From an uncultured Eubacteriales bacterium (lineage in GTDB: Bacteria > Bacillota > Clostridia > Oscillospirales > Oscillospiraceae), in contig UQGJ01000001.1 in the NCBI GenBank assembly GCA_900540545.1, forward strand, positions 124,001-188,000: a DNA stretch of 64,000 nt. Reading direction: 5' to 3'. The notes below the pieces were generated by a model that searched no databases, was not told the DNA's origin, and saw only the letters and a program-made list of their open reading frames with translations. Below, one piece after another: positions 25,274 to 34,920 of the stretch; position 1 is the first letter of the stretch; the number at the start of each line of letters is the position of its first letter. Position numbers and translations under genes: made by a program.

Positions 25274-26551
25274 CTAATCCGGGCGGGAGATGACCCAGAA
25301 GGGGCCGCCCGCCTCGGCGTCCCGCCGGGCCTCCGCCGTGAAGATGGACAGGTCCCAGGTCTGGTTACTCCGTTTGGTGTTGGCCGGATCGGCCACCAAA
25401 ATTTGCCCGTCGTCGGTCGTGCCTCTGAGCACGATAAAATGGCCGCCGTTTGTGAAATGGCCTTTTGCCATCAGGGCGATCACAAGGTCGCCACGCTCCA
25501 AGGCTTCCACCAGCTTTTTGGCGTCCAGGCCGATCCCCTCGACGCCCAGACCGTAGTGGGCCGCCCCGGTGGGGATGATGGAGTGGTAGCTCCCGTGGCC
25601 CGGGCAGCACTGGCCGTTGGCCGCCGCCCAGTCTGCAACGTCAACCGGCGTGATGTCCGGGTCGGCAAAGGTGGCCACCACCATGGCGAGGGCGGTAGGC
25701 CCACAGCCGGCGGCGCCGATCGTGTCTGACGGGCCATAGAGGGTATTGCACCAGCGCTCGTCGAGCTGGTTGTAGTAGACGACTGGCGTATCCACCTCGG
25801 AAAAGGTGAAGTCGGAGAAGTCATACCCGCCGCCCACGCCGCTGGTGTCCACGATCTGGTCGTCCTCCAAGGTGTCGTGGATGGCGGTGGCCCAGGCCTT
25901 TTGCTCCTCGGTAAAGCCGAGCATGGTCATGAGCGCGTCGGGGGTCCTCTCCCGCACGTCGATGTGCAGTACCCAAAGGATAGCGGCGGTAGGCCCTTCC
26001 CCGATGGTGCGGGTGATGAGACGCCATACGCTGTACACCTTTTGCTGGACCACCTCCAAAATACTGGGCTGATCCATCGCAAAGAGGTCTTGCTGGTGCC
26101 GGACTGAATTGATGGCGATAAACCAGTTGGGGGTGATTGCGCCAATCTGCTTGTTGACCTCCAGAAAATCGAAGGTCGTTGTGCCGTCCTCTTTCGTGTT
26201 TGCGGTGACAGCCGCTCCGACCAGTTCATCCACTCTGGCCTGGGTCGCGGCGTCCACCTCGCCGTAGTAAGAGGCGACGACGCTTGCCTGGTCGTTGACG
26301 GCGATGATGTCATCGGCCTTGGCACTGTTGAAGCCGAAGAGGATGTTGGGCAGGGCGCAGATGAGGATGAACGGAAGCAGGATCAGTACGCACAACAAGG
26401 CGATGAAGCCCTTGACGAGTTCGGGCCAGAAGGACTTGACCGCACCCACTACCGCGCCGGGCGCGCCGCCTTTGGCTGCCCCGGCGGCAATGTTGGCGAT
26501 GGCGGAGCCAATACGCTGGGCCGCGCTATTCGAGTGTTGTTCCTGGCTCAT
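25274..26551 (-). CDS. Membrane-anchored C39-like peptidase of the conjugation module
   Basis: The 425-aa protein has a membrane segment at about 47-68, and the rest is probably outside the cell. The C-terminal 170 residues match a C39-type papain fold: the catalytic Cys is C283 in AAGCGPTALAM, His is H371 in GGHFIVLRG, and Asp/Asn follow in VADPAN. Related systems such as Tn916 use NlpC/P60 plus lysozyme-like hydrolases to open the wall, so this protein probably fills the hydrolase place with a different catalytic domain. The middle part has no lysozyme motif. The start overlaps the VirB6-like gene by ATGA. Confidence 0.78.
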   Translation of the reverse strand: MSQEQHSNSAAQRIGSAIANIAAGAAKGGAPGAVVGAVKSFWPELVKGFIALLCVLILLPFILICALPNILFGFNSAKADDIIAVNDQASVVASYYGEVDAATQARVDELVGAAVTANTKEDGTTTFDFLEVNKQIGAITPNWFIAINSVRHQQDLFAMDQPSILEVVQQKVYSVWRLITRTIGEGPTAAILWVLHIDVRERTPDALMTMLGFTEEQKAWATAIHDTLEDDQIVDTSGVGGGYDFSDFTFSEVDTPVVYYNQLDERWCNTLYGPSDTIGAAGCGPTALAMVVATFADPDITPVDVADWAAANGQCCPGHGSYHSIIPTGAAHYGLGVEGIGLDAKKLVEALERGDLVIALMAKGHFTNGGHFIVLRGTTDDGQILVADPANTKRSNQTWDLSIFTAEARRDAEAGGPFWVISRPD

Positions 26552-29307
26552 TTCTTTTTCCTCCCTGTACGGCGGTCTTTCTTCTTTCCACCCCCGCCGC
26601 CGGATCGCTTATATCCGGGCTGCGGCTGCGGGGCGCGGTCTCCCGGCCTCGGCTGGGGCTCCGGCCGCTCTTGCTGGGCGCCCATGGGGGGCGCGCCTGC
26701 CCCGTGCGTGGCGGTCTCGGTGCGTGAGGGCCGTTCCTGCCTACCCCTGGGAGGGCTGGCCCCCACGATTGGAGGCGCTTGGGGCTGCGGATGTTCCTGG
26801 CCGTCTCGCGCGGCGGCGGAACTGCCGCCAGAGGCGCGGGGCTGCGGGACGGGGCCCTTGGGCGCGCTCATTGGCGCGTCGCCCCGCCCACCGATGGGAG
26901 GCCGCTGCGGATGGGATGCCGGTTCCTGCGCAGCCCTGGGGAGGCCGGACGCTTTATCTGCGGGCGCCGGCGCCCGCGGCGGGGGTTCCTGCCCGCCCCT
27001 GGGAAGGGATTGCGTCAGCGTTGAGGGGCCTGCCGGACGGGAAGGCCGTTCCTGCCCACCTCTGGGGAGGCCATAGCCATCCGGGGAAGGCGGCCTGGGC
27101 CCGGAGTGGGCTTCCTGCGTGCCCCTGGGGGAGGTTCCCGAACTTGGTCCACCCCCCTGGGGTTGAGCCGGTGGCGTCGTGGGCTGCGTCGCTCCACCGG
27201 TTGGAGGGCCTGGATGGGGCGGCCGCGTCATTTCCTGCCCACCCCTGGGGAGGCTTCCGCCCATTTGATAAGGTGTCTGTGGGGGCACGGCGTCATTCCT
27301 GCCGTCCCCTGTGGGCGTCTCAGGCGTCACCCGGGCGCTGTCCATCCTTGGGATACCGGGGCGCGATGGCCGCCCGGATTCGGACGACTGCACATCCACC
27401 GTACTGTGCTGGTGTGCAGCGGCCTCGGAGAACGAGGTGCGGACGCCGCCCCCGCCGGGGGCTGGGGTGCGGTTGAAGGATTCGCCTCCCGGTGCCCGCG
27501 TCCCCTGGGAAAAGTCAGAATAGCGGGTAGACCCGCGCGGCGCTGTCCCTGCGGCCGCTTTCCCATCCGTTCCAGCCTGCCCCGGAGGGGCGGTCACACT
27601 GCCCTGGAACTCTTGGGGGATGGGCTGGCGCTGGGGGCCACGGGCGTCCTGTGCCCCAGGCGCCGTCTGTATCCTGGTGCCGTCATTTCTGGGTGCGCCC
27701 GGCGCGCCTGCCGCTCTGGACCCGCCGGAATAACTGGTATAGGTGGGCCTGGTGGTCCCAAAGTGAACGGAGCTGCGCCGGGTACCGCCGGGCTGTCGGC
27801 CTCCCGGTGATGTGGCCGCGTCATGCCCGATGGGGACAGTCGTGGAAGAGGGCGGGACGGTTCCAGCCTGCCCCTGGGTAGGCGCTCCGGGATGGTTGAC
27901 CCCATCTTGACCGGACGCTCCGGCCACCGTGGGTCTTGGCGCACCAGTCTGTGTTCTCTCCCCGGACTGTCCAGGCTGTGGCGGGGCCGATCCTATACGG
28001 GCGTCGGCGCCCTGGAATGTTCCTGCCCCGCCCTGGGACGGCGTTTGCCCGGTCTGGGCGGCCGCAGGCGCGGAAGGGTCTTTTATCCCGGAGTGGCCTG
28101 TGAGGCCCGGTTCCTGACTGGACCTGTCCCGACCTTGATGGCCTGGGCTCTGCTGCGGGGCTGGCGGCGGAACGGTGCCGGCCCCCGCCCAGCTTGGAGC
28201 GCCGGGTGCTCCAGCGGGTCCGGTTCCAGCCTGTGTTTGACCGCCCTGTTGCTCGGTCTGCGCCTGATGGTCTTTGTTGGGGGCATATGGGCCGTAACCA
28301 CCCGAGGCTCCCGGCCTGCCCCTGCCTGTGGCGCCCCGGTTCCAATGGACGGCGCCGCCCGTGCCGGAACCAGGCCCACCGCCGGAACCGCCGCCGGGTC
28401 CGCCGCCGCTTGGTTGCGTGGCTCCGCCGCCCATAGAGCGGCCCACCGTGTGGCTGATGGTGGAGGTCATGCCGCGCACCACCGTGTAGGCTAGCATACC
28501 AGGCAGATTGCGGCCCAGACCGCTGCCCGTGATGGCGGGATTGAGTCCAATGCGGGTGATGATCTCGTCCACCTTGCGGGCCACCCGGGCAATCGCCACA
28601 ATGAGGATGGCCCAGGGGATGGCGTCCAGGCCCGCGGGGACGTAGCCCAGGGCGGAGATCAGCATTTTAAGAAAGATAACGCTGCTCACCATCATGAAGC
28701 ACATGGACCCGTACATCCGGGCCCAGCCCTTGAAGATGTCCGCCGTGCTCTGGCTGCCGCCCACCCCAAAGGCGAGAGGGGCCAATATGGTGAGGGAGGC
28801 CAGGACCACGTACCGTTCGCCCACCTCAATACACAGCTTGATGTACTGCCAGCCGACCACCACGCCGATGATGATGACTAGGAGCCACGCGGCCCCCGTA
28901 TTGAAGATCGTCTCGGTGGGCATCTGCACGGTGACGCTGGACGGCACCTGCAACAGGTCGATGACCCGCTGGGTGAGGTTTAGGCCGAGAGAGCATATCT
29001 CGTTGCTGACGATGAGGAGAAATGAGAACACGAACGTCCTGGTAAACAGGATTCTAGGGTCCTCGCCCTCGAAACCCACGCCGGAGAGCATACTCCGCGC
29101 CGCCTGGAAGACCAGGTTGCCCAGCAGCAGCGCCCAGCCCACGGCCCGGAGGATACTCATGATGTCCGCGGCCACAGGCACCGTGCGCATGAAGTAGGAT
29201 AGGTCCATGCTCAAAACGTCCAGCAGGGCGTTCGAGACATACTCCACCAGTTCCAGAAACAGCTCGTAAATCCATTGAAACAGGCCCTTGAATAGTAGTT
29301 CCAGCAA
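26548..29307 (-). CDS. VirB6/TrbL-like channel protein with 600-residue disordered tail
   Basis: The 919-aa frame starts at TTG 29307, five bases after AGGAGGTGG. Residues 1-280 hold about six or seven hydrophobic segments (for example AAWLLVIIIGVVVGWQYIKL), typical of polytopic VirB6/TrbL channel proteins. From about residue 290 the protein is Gly, Pro, Gln, Ser and Thr rich. The last 200 residues repeat a motif like LPRGGQE, PRGGQERPSRP or PRGTQE at least six times, spaced about 30-40 residues. The end is basic (GGGGKKKDRRTGRKKK). Such tails are unusual for VirB6, and the basic end may contact nucleic acid or membrane. Confidence 0.82.
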   Translation of the reverse strand: MLELLFKGLFQWIYELFLELVEYVSNALLDVLSMDLSYFMRTVPVAADIMSILRAVGWALLLGNLVFQAARSMLSGVGFEGEDPRILFTRTFVFSFLLIVSNEICSLGLNLTQRVIDLLQVPSSVTVQMPTETIFNTGAAWLLVIIIGVVVGWQYIKLCIEVGERYVVLASLTILAPLAFGVGGSQSTADIFKGWARMYGSMCFMMVSSVIFLKMLISALGYVPAGLDAIPWAILIVAIARVARKVDEIITRIGLNPAITGSGLGRNLPGMLAYTVVRGMTSTISHTVGRSMGGGATQPSGGGPGGGSGGGPGSGTGGAVHWNRGATGRGRPGASGGYGPYAPNKDHQAQTEQQGGQTQAGTGPAGAPGAPSWAGAGTVPPPAPQQSPGHQGRDRSSQEPGLTGHSGIKDPSAPAAAQTGQTPSQGGAGTFQGADARIGSAPPQPGQSGERTQTGAPRPTVAGASGQDGVNHPGAPTQGQAGTVPPSSTTVPIGHDAATSPGGRQPGGTRRSSVHFGTTRPTYTSYSGGSRAAGAPGAPRNDGTRIQTAPGAQDARGPQRQPIPQEFQGSVTAPPGQAGTDGKAAAGTAPRGSTRYSDFSQGTRAPGGESFNRTPAPGGGGVRTSFSEAAAHQHSTVDVQSSESGRPSRPGIPRMDSARVTPETPTGDGRNDAVPPQTPYQMGGSLPRGGQEMTRPPHPGPPTGGATQPTTPPAQPQGGGPSSGTSPRGTQEAHSGPRPPSPDGYGLPRGGQERPSRPAGPSTLTQSLPRGGQEPPPRAPAPADKASGLPRAAQEPASHPQRPPIGGRGDAPMSAPKGPVPQPRASGGSSAAARDGQEHPQPQAPPIVGASPPRGRQERPSRTETATHGAGAPPMGAQQERPEPQPRPGDRAPQPQPGYKRSGGGGGKKKDRRTGRKKK

Positions 29308-29341
29308 TTTCCCACCTCCTTTCCGGTGTGCCGGAAAGAGG

Positions 29342-29725
29342 TCAGCTGCCGCTGGGGGTCAAAGTGGCGTAGCCGGAGAAGAGCGGGGCGACGTAGGCGA
29401 CGAAAGCGCCGATGCCGTTGATGACGACCCACGCGATCCAGATCCGCCGCAGCCAGTCCCAGGCTTGATCGACCTTGTGCTGATTATTGGAAAGTTTAGC
29501 CCCGATGACCGCCACGGCGGACATCAGCCCGGCCAGCGCCGTGCTGATGCCTGCGATCTGCTTGTAGACGTCCTTGATAATCTTGTCGGCCAAGCCCCAC
29601 ATGTCGCCCTCGGCGGCGAAAGCGGTCACCGTCAGGAGCGACGCCAGGAGCACGGATACCATGAGGCAGAGATAGACGCGGTAGGCTTTGCGGCAGAAGC
29701 CGCGCTCTTGAATCGGATTTTTCAA
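29342..29725 (-). CDS. TrbC/VirB2-like pilin candidate (127 aa)
   Basis: The start is TTG 29725, seven bases after GGAGG (reading KNPIQERGFCRKAYRVYLC). An N-terminal hydrophobic segment LMVSVLLASLLTVTAFAAEG is a likely signal peptide with AFA cleavage. Two more hydrophobic segments follow at about 64-85 and 100-118. Small proteins with a long signal peptide and two membrane helices just upstream of VirB6-like genes are usually pilins. Sequence similarity to named pilins is weak, so the call rests on context and topology. Confidence 0.65.
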   Translation of the reverse strand: MKNPIQERGFCRKAYRVYLCLMVSVLLASLLTVTAFAAEGDMWGLADKIIKDVYKQIAGISTALAGLMSAVAVIGAKLSNNQHKVDQAWDWLRRIWIAWVVINGIGAFVAYVAPLFSGYATLTPSGS

Positions 29726-29747
29726 AACAGTACCTCCATTTAGGCAT

Positions 29748-29775
29748 AAAAAGAGAACGGGTCGCCCCGTTCTCT
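29748..29775 (-). terminator. Terminator-like hairpin upstream of pilin gene
   Basis: GAGAACGGG pairs with CCCGTTCTC and TTTTT follows on the minus strand, 23 bases before the pilin start. It is the second of two tandem terminators and could attenuate the conjugation operon. Confidence 0.7.
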
Positions 29776-29810
29776 CTCTTGCCGGAGGTGCTGCACTGCT
29801 CCTTTCCATA

Positions 29811-29839
29811 CAAAAAGGGAACGGAGCGTTCCGTTCCCC
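29811..29839 (-). terminator. Terminator of the 1571-aa SLH protein gene
   Basis: GGGAACGGA and TCCGTTCCC pair around a short ACGC loop, and TTTTTG follows on the minus strand, 22 bases after the SLH gene stop. Confidence 0.8.
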
Positions 29840-29860
29840 TACGCATTATTTGATTTTGGG

Positions 29861-32800
29861 TCAGTTGAGGGCGTCCCAGCGCTCCTGACCGCCCTCCAGG
29901 TGGTAGGTGTGGCCGTTGGTGGCCTCTACCACGTCGAAATAGTACCAGGCCCCCTGGACATTATCCGAATAAGTCCTCATACCGCTGAGCAGGCCGTCGG
30001 CGGCCACATGGCGGCCAAGGACCCGGTTGACCAGGGTAATGACCTCCGCCCGGGTGATAGGGTCGTCCGGGCGGAACGCGCCGGAACCGTCGCCTTGGAC
30101 CCAGCCCAGGGCGGCGGCCTGGTTGATCTCGACCCGCGCCCAGTGGCCGGCGATGTCGGTAAACTGGTCGGAGTCGGTGTAGTCCTGGTCGCTGAACCGG
30201 GCGGCAATGGCGGCGAACTCGCCCCGAGTGATGGGGGCAGCGGGGTCAAACCGGTTCCCGCCACGACCCTTGACGATACCCATAGCGGCCAGGGTGGAGA
30301 CGGCGGTGTTGTACCAGTCCCCGGCGGAGCAGTCCGCGAAGATGTTCTTTTCGGTGTCGTACCGGGCGTGGGCGTCGCTGCGCATGAGGCGGTAGAAGAT
30401 CATCGCCACCTCGGCGCGGGTGATGGAGGCGCAGGGGCGGACCGTGCCGTCGGGCAGGCCCTGGATGTAGGCCATGTGGTCCTCGGTGTTCAGAATACCG
30501 GCCCAGCCGCCGGGGGCTTTCTCCCATGCGGCGTAGAGGGTCATGCTCTTCGTGAGCTTCACGCTGTCACCGGCAAACTCCTTCAGCGCAGCGTCCAGGA
30601 GCCAGCCCAGAAATTTATAGCCCTCCCGGGTGGTGGTGTAGTCCGCCAGCTTGACGACGGTATTCCGCGTGCCGGTGACCGGGGCGAGCTTGACGCCGCC
30701 GTTTACTTCAAAGGTCAGGGTGTACTCGGTAGGCGCGGAGCTGCTGCCGCCTCCGCCGCCGCCACCGCCGCCGGTGAAGCGCCAGTGGGCGTAAAGGGTG
30801 GTATTGGCGGTCAGCTTGACCTGGGATTCCGCCGTGATGTGGAGGCCGCCGTCCTTTTCGGTGTACCAGCCCTGGAAGGCGTAGCTCCCGGAACGGGTGG
30901 CGCCGGGCAGTGATCCAAAGGCCGCGTCATAGGTGACGCTGCGGGTGCGGTCGGCCTCGGGCAGGGCGTCGCCGCCGTTGGGGTCGAAGGTGACGGTGTA
31001 GGTGTTGGCCTCCCAGCGAGCGGTGAGTGTTTCAGGCGCGGTGATCTGTACGGTGGTGCTACTGGTGACCTCTTCACCCGCCGCATTGAACCAGCCCTGG
31101 AAGGTGTAGCCGGTGCGGGTGGGCGTGGGCAGGTCCCCGTAAGGGGCGTCGTAGGTGGCCAGGACCTTTTCGAGCGCCAGGGGGTCGCCGCCGGCAGCGT
31201 CCAGGGTCACCACGTAGATGTTGGGGCTGTATCCGGCGTAGATGGTGGTATCGCCCAGCAGCTTACAGATTGCCGCAGGGTCCAGGACGGGGCCGGTGGG
31301 GCTGTCGAAGTGCCAGGCCACGAGGGTATACCCCGGCCGGGCGGGTACGGGGAACGCCCCGGCGTGGCCGAGGGGCTTGTCGTAGGTCATGACCATCGTG
31401 CCGTCCCCCTTAAGGGCGCCGGGGGCGGGGTCGAAGGTGACGGTCACGTCGATGGGCTCATACCAGGCGTAGAGGGTCCTGACGCTCTCCCGGCCCTGGC
31501 TGTCCACATGGATGAGCGTGTCGGTGGAAACAATGGTCTCCGGCGTGATGAGGTTGCCCTCGGGCACGCCCAGCTTGCCGTCAGCGTCATACCAGGCCAC
31601 GAAGTCGTACCCGGTGAGCGCGGCTGTGGGCAGGTCCCCGACAGGTTCCCCATAGGTGACGCTTTTCCCGGAGGAAAGCACGCCGCCGTGGGTCTCGAAG
31701 ATCAGGTCGTAGACGTTGGGCGCCCAGCGGGCGTACAGGGTGAGGGCGGTGAGGCCCTTGGGGTTGACGTCGTTGATCTGCGTGCCGGCCTCCACCTTTT
31801 GGGCGGTGGCGTCCGGAGCCGTGTACCAGCCGAGGAAGTGGTGGCCCACCAGGGCAGGGTCGCCGGGGAGGCTGGCAAAGGAGCCGCCGTAGTAGAGCCG
31901 GCTGCCCACCGTGACCGGCGTGCCGCCCTGGGCGTCATAGCTCACGTCGGTGGCGAGGCGGTCGTAGTACAGGTAGGCGGCGGCGCTGCCGTCGGCCTTG
32001 ATCGTGACGGTGTAGTCGTTATCCGTACTGGGGACAAAACCAGGTACGGCCATACCGTAGAGATCGACGGCCACATCGCTGGTGCCGGTGAGTTCGTCGG
32101 TCTGGATGAGCGTGTAGTTCTCCGGGGACTTGTCGTAGGAGACCGTATTGTCGTGGAGTACCTGGGCCAGGTGGTAGACGGTATAACTGGTGTCGCCCAC
32201 CGGCGCCCAGTGGGCGTACAAGGTCTGGTCTCCGGCGGTGAGGTAGTGGTCGGCCGCCTGGACCTGGGCGCCGCCATGAGGAGTGGTGAACCAGCCGATG
32301 AGGGTGTATCCGGCGCGGGCGGCGTCCGGGAGAGTGCCGTAGAGTCCGCCGTAGAGGAGGTCGGTGTAGGCCTGGCCCTGGAGCGTGCCGCCGTTGGCGT
32401 CATAGGTGACGCGGCAGGCGTTTCGGTCGTAGTAGAGCGGGAACACGCTGGTGCCGTCAGGGGCCATGGTCACGGCATACTCGTTGGCCCCGCTGGAGGT
32501 AAGCCCCGCAAGCTCCAGCCCGCCGCCCAGGTCCGCCAGGGACAGGGGCACGATGGTGGCGCTGCCGTTGGCAACGCCGTCCTCAAAGGCGTCGGCGCGG
32601 TAAAGGTAATACTGCCGCTCCACGCCGCCCCAGGTCATGGTGTGCAGCTCGCCGCCCTCGTAGCCAGGATTCAGCCCGCCATCCGCATACTCCAGCCAGT
32701 GCTGGACCTCGTAGTGGATGTCGGTGCGGGCCGTCCAGCGGGCGGTGAGGTACAGGTCCTCCACCAGATGGTTTGCGGTTTCCGCCGTCACTCTGGTTTC

Positions 32801-34576
32801 GCCGGCGTACCAGCCGCCGAAGGTGTAGCCCGTCAGGGTGGGTGTGGGCAACTCGCCGTAAGCGGCCGCGCTCTCGGCAAGGCGCTTGCTGCGCGTGTCA
32901 CAGGCGCCGGGCGCCGGATCAAAGTAGATGGTGTGGTAGACCTCAGCCCCGCGGATCGTGATGGTCAAGTCAGCCGTCACGTTGGAGATCGTCAGCTTGC
33001 CGGCCACGGGGTCGTAGCTGTGGTCGCAAGCGCCCTCGATGGTGATGTCCTCCTCTGCGGGCAGGCCATACCGGGGGGCCGGGGTGAGGGCGATAACGGT
33101 GGTGTCCTGCCGGATGACCACGGTCTCTGCCAAATCAGCGGTGACGTTGGTGGTGGAGACGGTGATGGTATGCTGCGCGTCTGCGTTCACCGTGATGGAG
33201 ATGTCCCCGCTCACTGCCTCGCCGGGAATGTGGAGCGCGCCGGTGTCCGGATCGTAGACATACTCACCGTCGCTCAGCTCCACGCCTCCCACGGACACGC
33301 TGATGTTTCCGGGGAGCTGGTAGCCTTCGTCAGGAATGAGCACCGTGTCGTAGTCCTGGTCGATGGGCGTCTCGTCGGCCGCATTTTCGCTGGCGGCCCC
33401 GTCGATGTCGATGTTTACCCCGACGGTGAACCAGAAGAGGACCAGGTTTTCGTCCTGAAGCCGGATGTCGTACTCCCCGCTGTCGTAGGAAAAGGCGTCC
33501 TCGTCGCTGGCCTTGATGGAGTAGTCAATGGGATCACCCACCACCACTCCATAGGTGGCCTCGCCGCAGGTGACGCCCACATTGCCGGTGACCGGGCCGA
33601 GCAGAGAGAAATGCACCTCACTGTCCGGCAGGAAGATGTTGTCCTCCACGCCGCCGGCCTCATTGCCGCTGACCATCAAGCCGCCGTCGAGGATCATGCT
33701 GCCGCCGGAGGCCAAGTACACTCCGCCGCCATTGGTATCCACGCTGTTGCCCTGGATACTTCCGCCATAAAAGCGGAACCATGCGCCGGGCTCCACCGCC
33801 ACGCCGCCGCCGTAGCTGTCGTAGCCCTGGGTGGTGTGGATGGTGTTGTCCCGGATCACGCCGCCGGTCATCCGAACCGTCCCGCCATTGGAGATCAGGA
33901 CGCCGCCGCCATAACAGGCCGTGTTGTTGGCGATGTAGGCGTTTTCAATAGCGGAGCCTTCCTCGATCTCCAGCGTGCCGCCGTCTACAAGGACATTGCC
34001 GCCTCCGTAGGCCAGGTAGCCGTTGGCGAGCACCGCGCCGTCCGACAGCACGGCGGTGCCTCCAGGGCCCACATACAGAGGCCGCCCATTGGTACCGGGG
34101 ACCTCGGGCATCCGCACAGTGACGTCCTGGAGCGTGAGCTGGCCCGCCAGGACGGTGAGGATACCGCCCGTGCTGCTGATGTTGTCCGTTCCCGTGTAGA
34201 CGAGGGCCGCGCCGGGCTCCCCAGCGATGGTGACGGCCTTGTCCTCACCGAAAACCACAGGCTCGGTGAGTTCCAGCTCGTCCAGGATCACGATGGTCCC
34301 GCTGTCCGAGACGGCGGCATAGGCCGCGCCCAGCGTGGCGAGGGGGCCGGATTGCCCGCCGCCGCTGCCGTCACTCCCGGAGGCGGAGACGTAGATCGTC
34401 CCACTGTCCGCATAGGGCTCCGGCGCGTTGTTCATAAACTCCATCTCTTCCACCATGGGCGGAACTTCCGGTCCCGCCGGTTCTTCAGCCGCAAGGGCCG
34501 GCGACAGCAGCGAAAGGGACATGGCCAGGGCCAGCGCCGCAGAGAGCACCCTGGTCCGACGATTGTTCATCTTCAT
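29861..34576 (-). CDS. S-layer homology surface protein with InlB-type repeats (1571 aa)
   Basis: ATG 34576 follows TAGGAGG. Residues 1-29 are a signal peptide ending LSPALAAEE. Residues about 45-330 look like a right-handed beta-helix with repeated Gly/Asn turns. From about 560 there are eight InlB B-type repeats of the form VTFDPNGG ... YTFQGWF. A run of Gly near 1270 separates the last repeat. Three SLH domains fill about 1355-1571 (EVAMIFYRLM, GEFAAIAARFSD, AEVITLVNRVLGR). SLH domains bind secondary cell-wall polymers and InlB repeats extend from the surface, so it is probably an adhesin. It is cargo within the element, beside the pilin gene. Confidence 0.9.
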   Translation of the reverse strand: MKMNNRRTRVLSAALALAMSLSLLSPALAAEEPAGPEVPPMVEEMEFMNNAPEPYADSGTIYVSASGSDGSGGGQSGPLATLGAAYAAVSDSGTIVILDELELTEPVVFGEDKAVTIAGEPGAALVYTGTDNISSTGGILTVLAGQLTLQDVTVRMPEVPGTNGRPLYVGPGGTAVLSDGAVLANGYLAYGGGNVLVDGGTLEIEEGSAIENAYIANNTACYGGGVLISNGGTVRMTGGVIRDNTIHTTQGYDSYGGGVAVEPGAWFRFYGGSIQGNSVDTNGGGVYLASGGSMILDGGLMVSGNEAGGVEDNIFLPDSEVHFSLLGPVTGNVGVTCGEATYGVVVGDPIDYSIKASDEDAFSYDSGEYDIRLQDENLVLFWFTVGVNIDIDGAASENAADETPIDQDYDTVLIPDEGYQLPGNISVSVGGVELSDGEYVYDPDTGALHIPGEAVSGDISITVNADAQHTITVSTTNVTADLAETVVIRQDTTVIALTPAPRYGLPAEEDITIEGACDHSYDPVAGKLTISNVTADLTITIRGAEVYHTIYFDPAPGACDTRSKRLAESAAAYGELPTPTLTGYTFGGWYAGETRVTAETANHLVEDLYLTARWTARTDIHYEVQHWLEYADGGLNPGYEGGELHTMTWGGVERQYYLYRADAFEDGVANGSATIVPLSLADLGGGLELAGLTSSGANEYAVTMAPDGTSVFPLYYDRNACRVTYDANGGTLQGQAYTDLLYGGLYGTLPDAARAGYTLIGWFTTPHGGAQVQAADHYLTAGDQTLYAHWAPVGDTSYTVYHLAQVLHDNTVSYDKSPENYTLIQTDELTGTSDVAVDLYGMAVPGFVPSTDNDYTVTIKADGSAAAYLYYDRLATDVSYDAQGGTPVTVGSRLYYGGSFASLPGDPALVGHHFLGWYTAPDATAQKVEAGTQINDVNPKGLTALTLYARWAPNVYDLIFETHGGVLSSGKSVTYGEPVGDLPTAALTGYDFVAWYDADGKLGVPEGNLITPETIVSTDTLIHVDSQGRESVRTLYAWYEPIDVTVTFDPAPGALKGDGTMVMTYDKPLGHAGAFPVPARPGYTLVAWHFDSPTGPVLDPAAICKLLGDTTIYAGYSPNIYVVTLDAAGGDPLALEKVLATYDAPYGDLPTPTRTGYTFQGWFNAAGEEVTSSTTVQITAPETLTARWEANTYTVTFDPNGGDALPEADRTRSVTYDAAFGSLPGATRSGSYAFQGWYTEKDGGLHITAESQVKLTANTTLYAHWRFTGGGGGGGGGSSSAPTEYTLTFEVNGGVKLAPVTGTRNTVVKLADYTTTREGYKFLGWLLDAALKEFAGDSVKLTKSMTLYAAWEKAPGGWAGILNTEDHMAYIQGLPDGTVRPCASITRAEVAMIFYRLMRSDAHARYDTEKNIFADCSAGDWYNTAVSTLAAMGIVKGRGGNRFDPAAPITRGEFAAIAARFSDQDYTDSDQFTDIAGHWARVEINQAAALGWVQGDGSGAFRPDDPITRAEVITLVNRVLGRHVAADGLLSGMRTYSDNVQGAWYYFDVVEATNGHTYHLEGGQERWDALN

Positions 34577-34606
34577 AAATGATTCCTCCTAAATCATGTC
34601 ATGGGC

Positions 34607-34635
34607 TTGTCTTGTTCCTGTATGGACGCTATACT
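34607..34635 (+). promoter_or_regulatory. Sigma-A promoter of 62-aa gene
   Basis: TTGTCT (34607-34612) and TATACT (34630-34635) are spaced by 17 bases, 38 bases before the start codon of the plus-strand gene. Confidence 0.65.
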
Positions 34636-34673
34636 AATGGTGAACTGAATAACTTCAGAGGGAGGCCGGCGCA

Positions 34674-34862
34674 ATGGAGGAAACAGCAGTCCGGGCCCTG
34701 GCGCGGAAATGCGGGTTCTCGCTCCAGCGGCACCGTTGGGGATACATCGTTGCCGATCCCGTGAGCAACACCTGTCTCACCGATTCCGATTCCCCGCTTG
34801 GCTTGGAGGAGGTCTACGACTGGCTTGTGGACTATTCCGCCAGGGCTGCCAAAGAGGACTAA
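34674..34862 (+). CDS. Small plus-strand orphan protein (62 aa)
   Basis: ATG 34674 lies after GGGAGG and a promoter at 34607-34635, divergent from the SLH gene. The peptide begins MEETAVRALARKCGFSLQRH and is moderately charged without a membrane segment. It ends where the first duplicated RNA module begins. A small regulator is possible. No family is recognised. Confidence 0.65.
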   Translation: MEETAVRALARKCGFSLQRHRWGYIVADPVSNTCLTDSDSPLGLEEVYDWLVDYSARAAKED

Positions 34863-34885
34863 AAAAAGCCCCCCGCTCTGTCTGC

Positions 34886-34914
34886 TTGACAAAGTAGGAG
34901 GCCATCAGTATAAT
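34886..34914 (+). promoter_or_regulatory. Consensus promoter of antisense RNA 1
   Basis: Perfect TTGACA (34886-34891), 17-base spacer and TATAAT (34909-34914). No coding frame of note follows, only a hairpin with a T-run. Confidence 0.85.
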
Positions 34915-34920
34915 AGATAT

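Noticed and set aside
31310..34582. Long plus-strand open frame of about 1090 codons opposite the 1571-aa SLH gene
   Set aside because: It is the antisense shadow of a high-GC coding region: no domain signature, no ribosome site, and composition dominated by Gly, Val, His and Arg.
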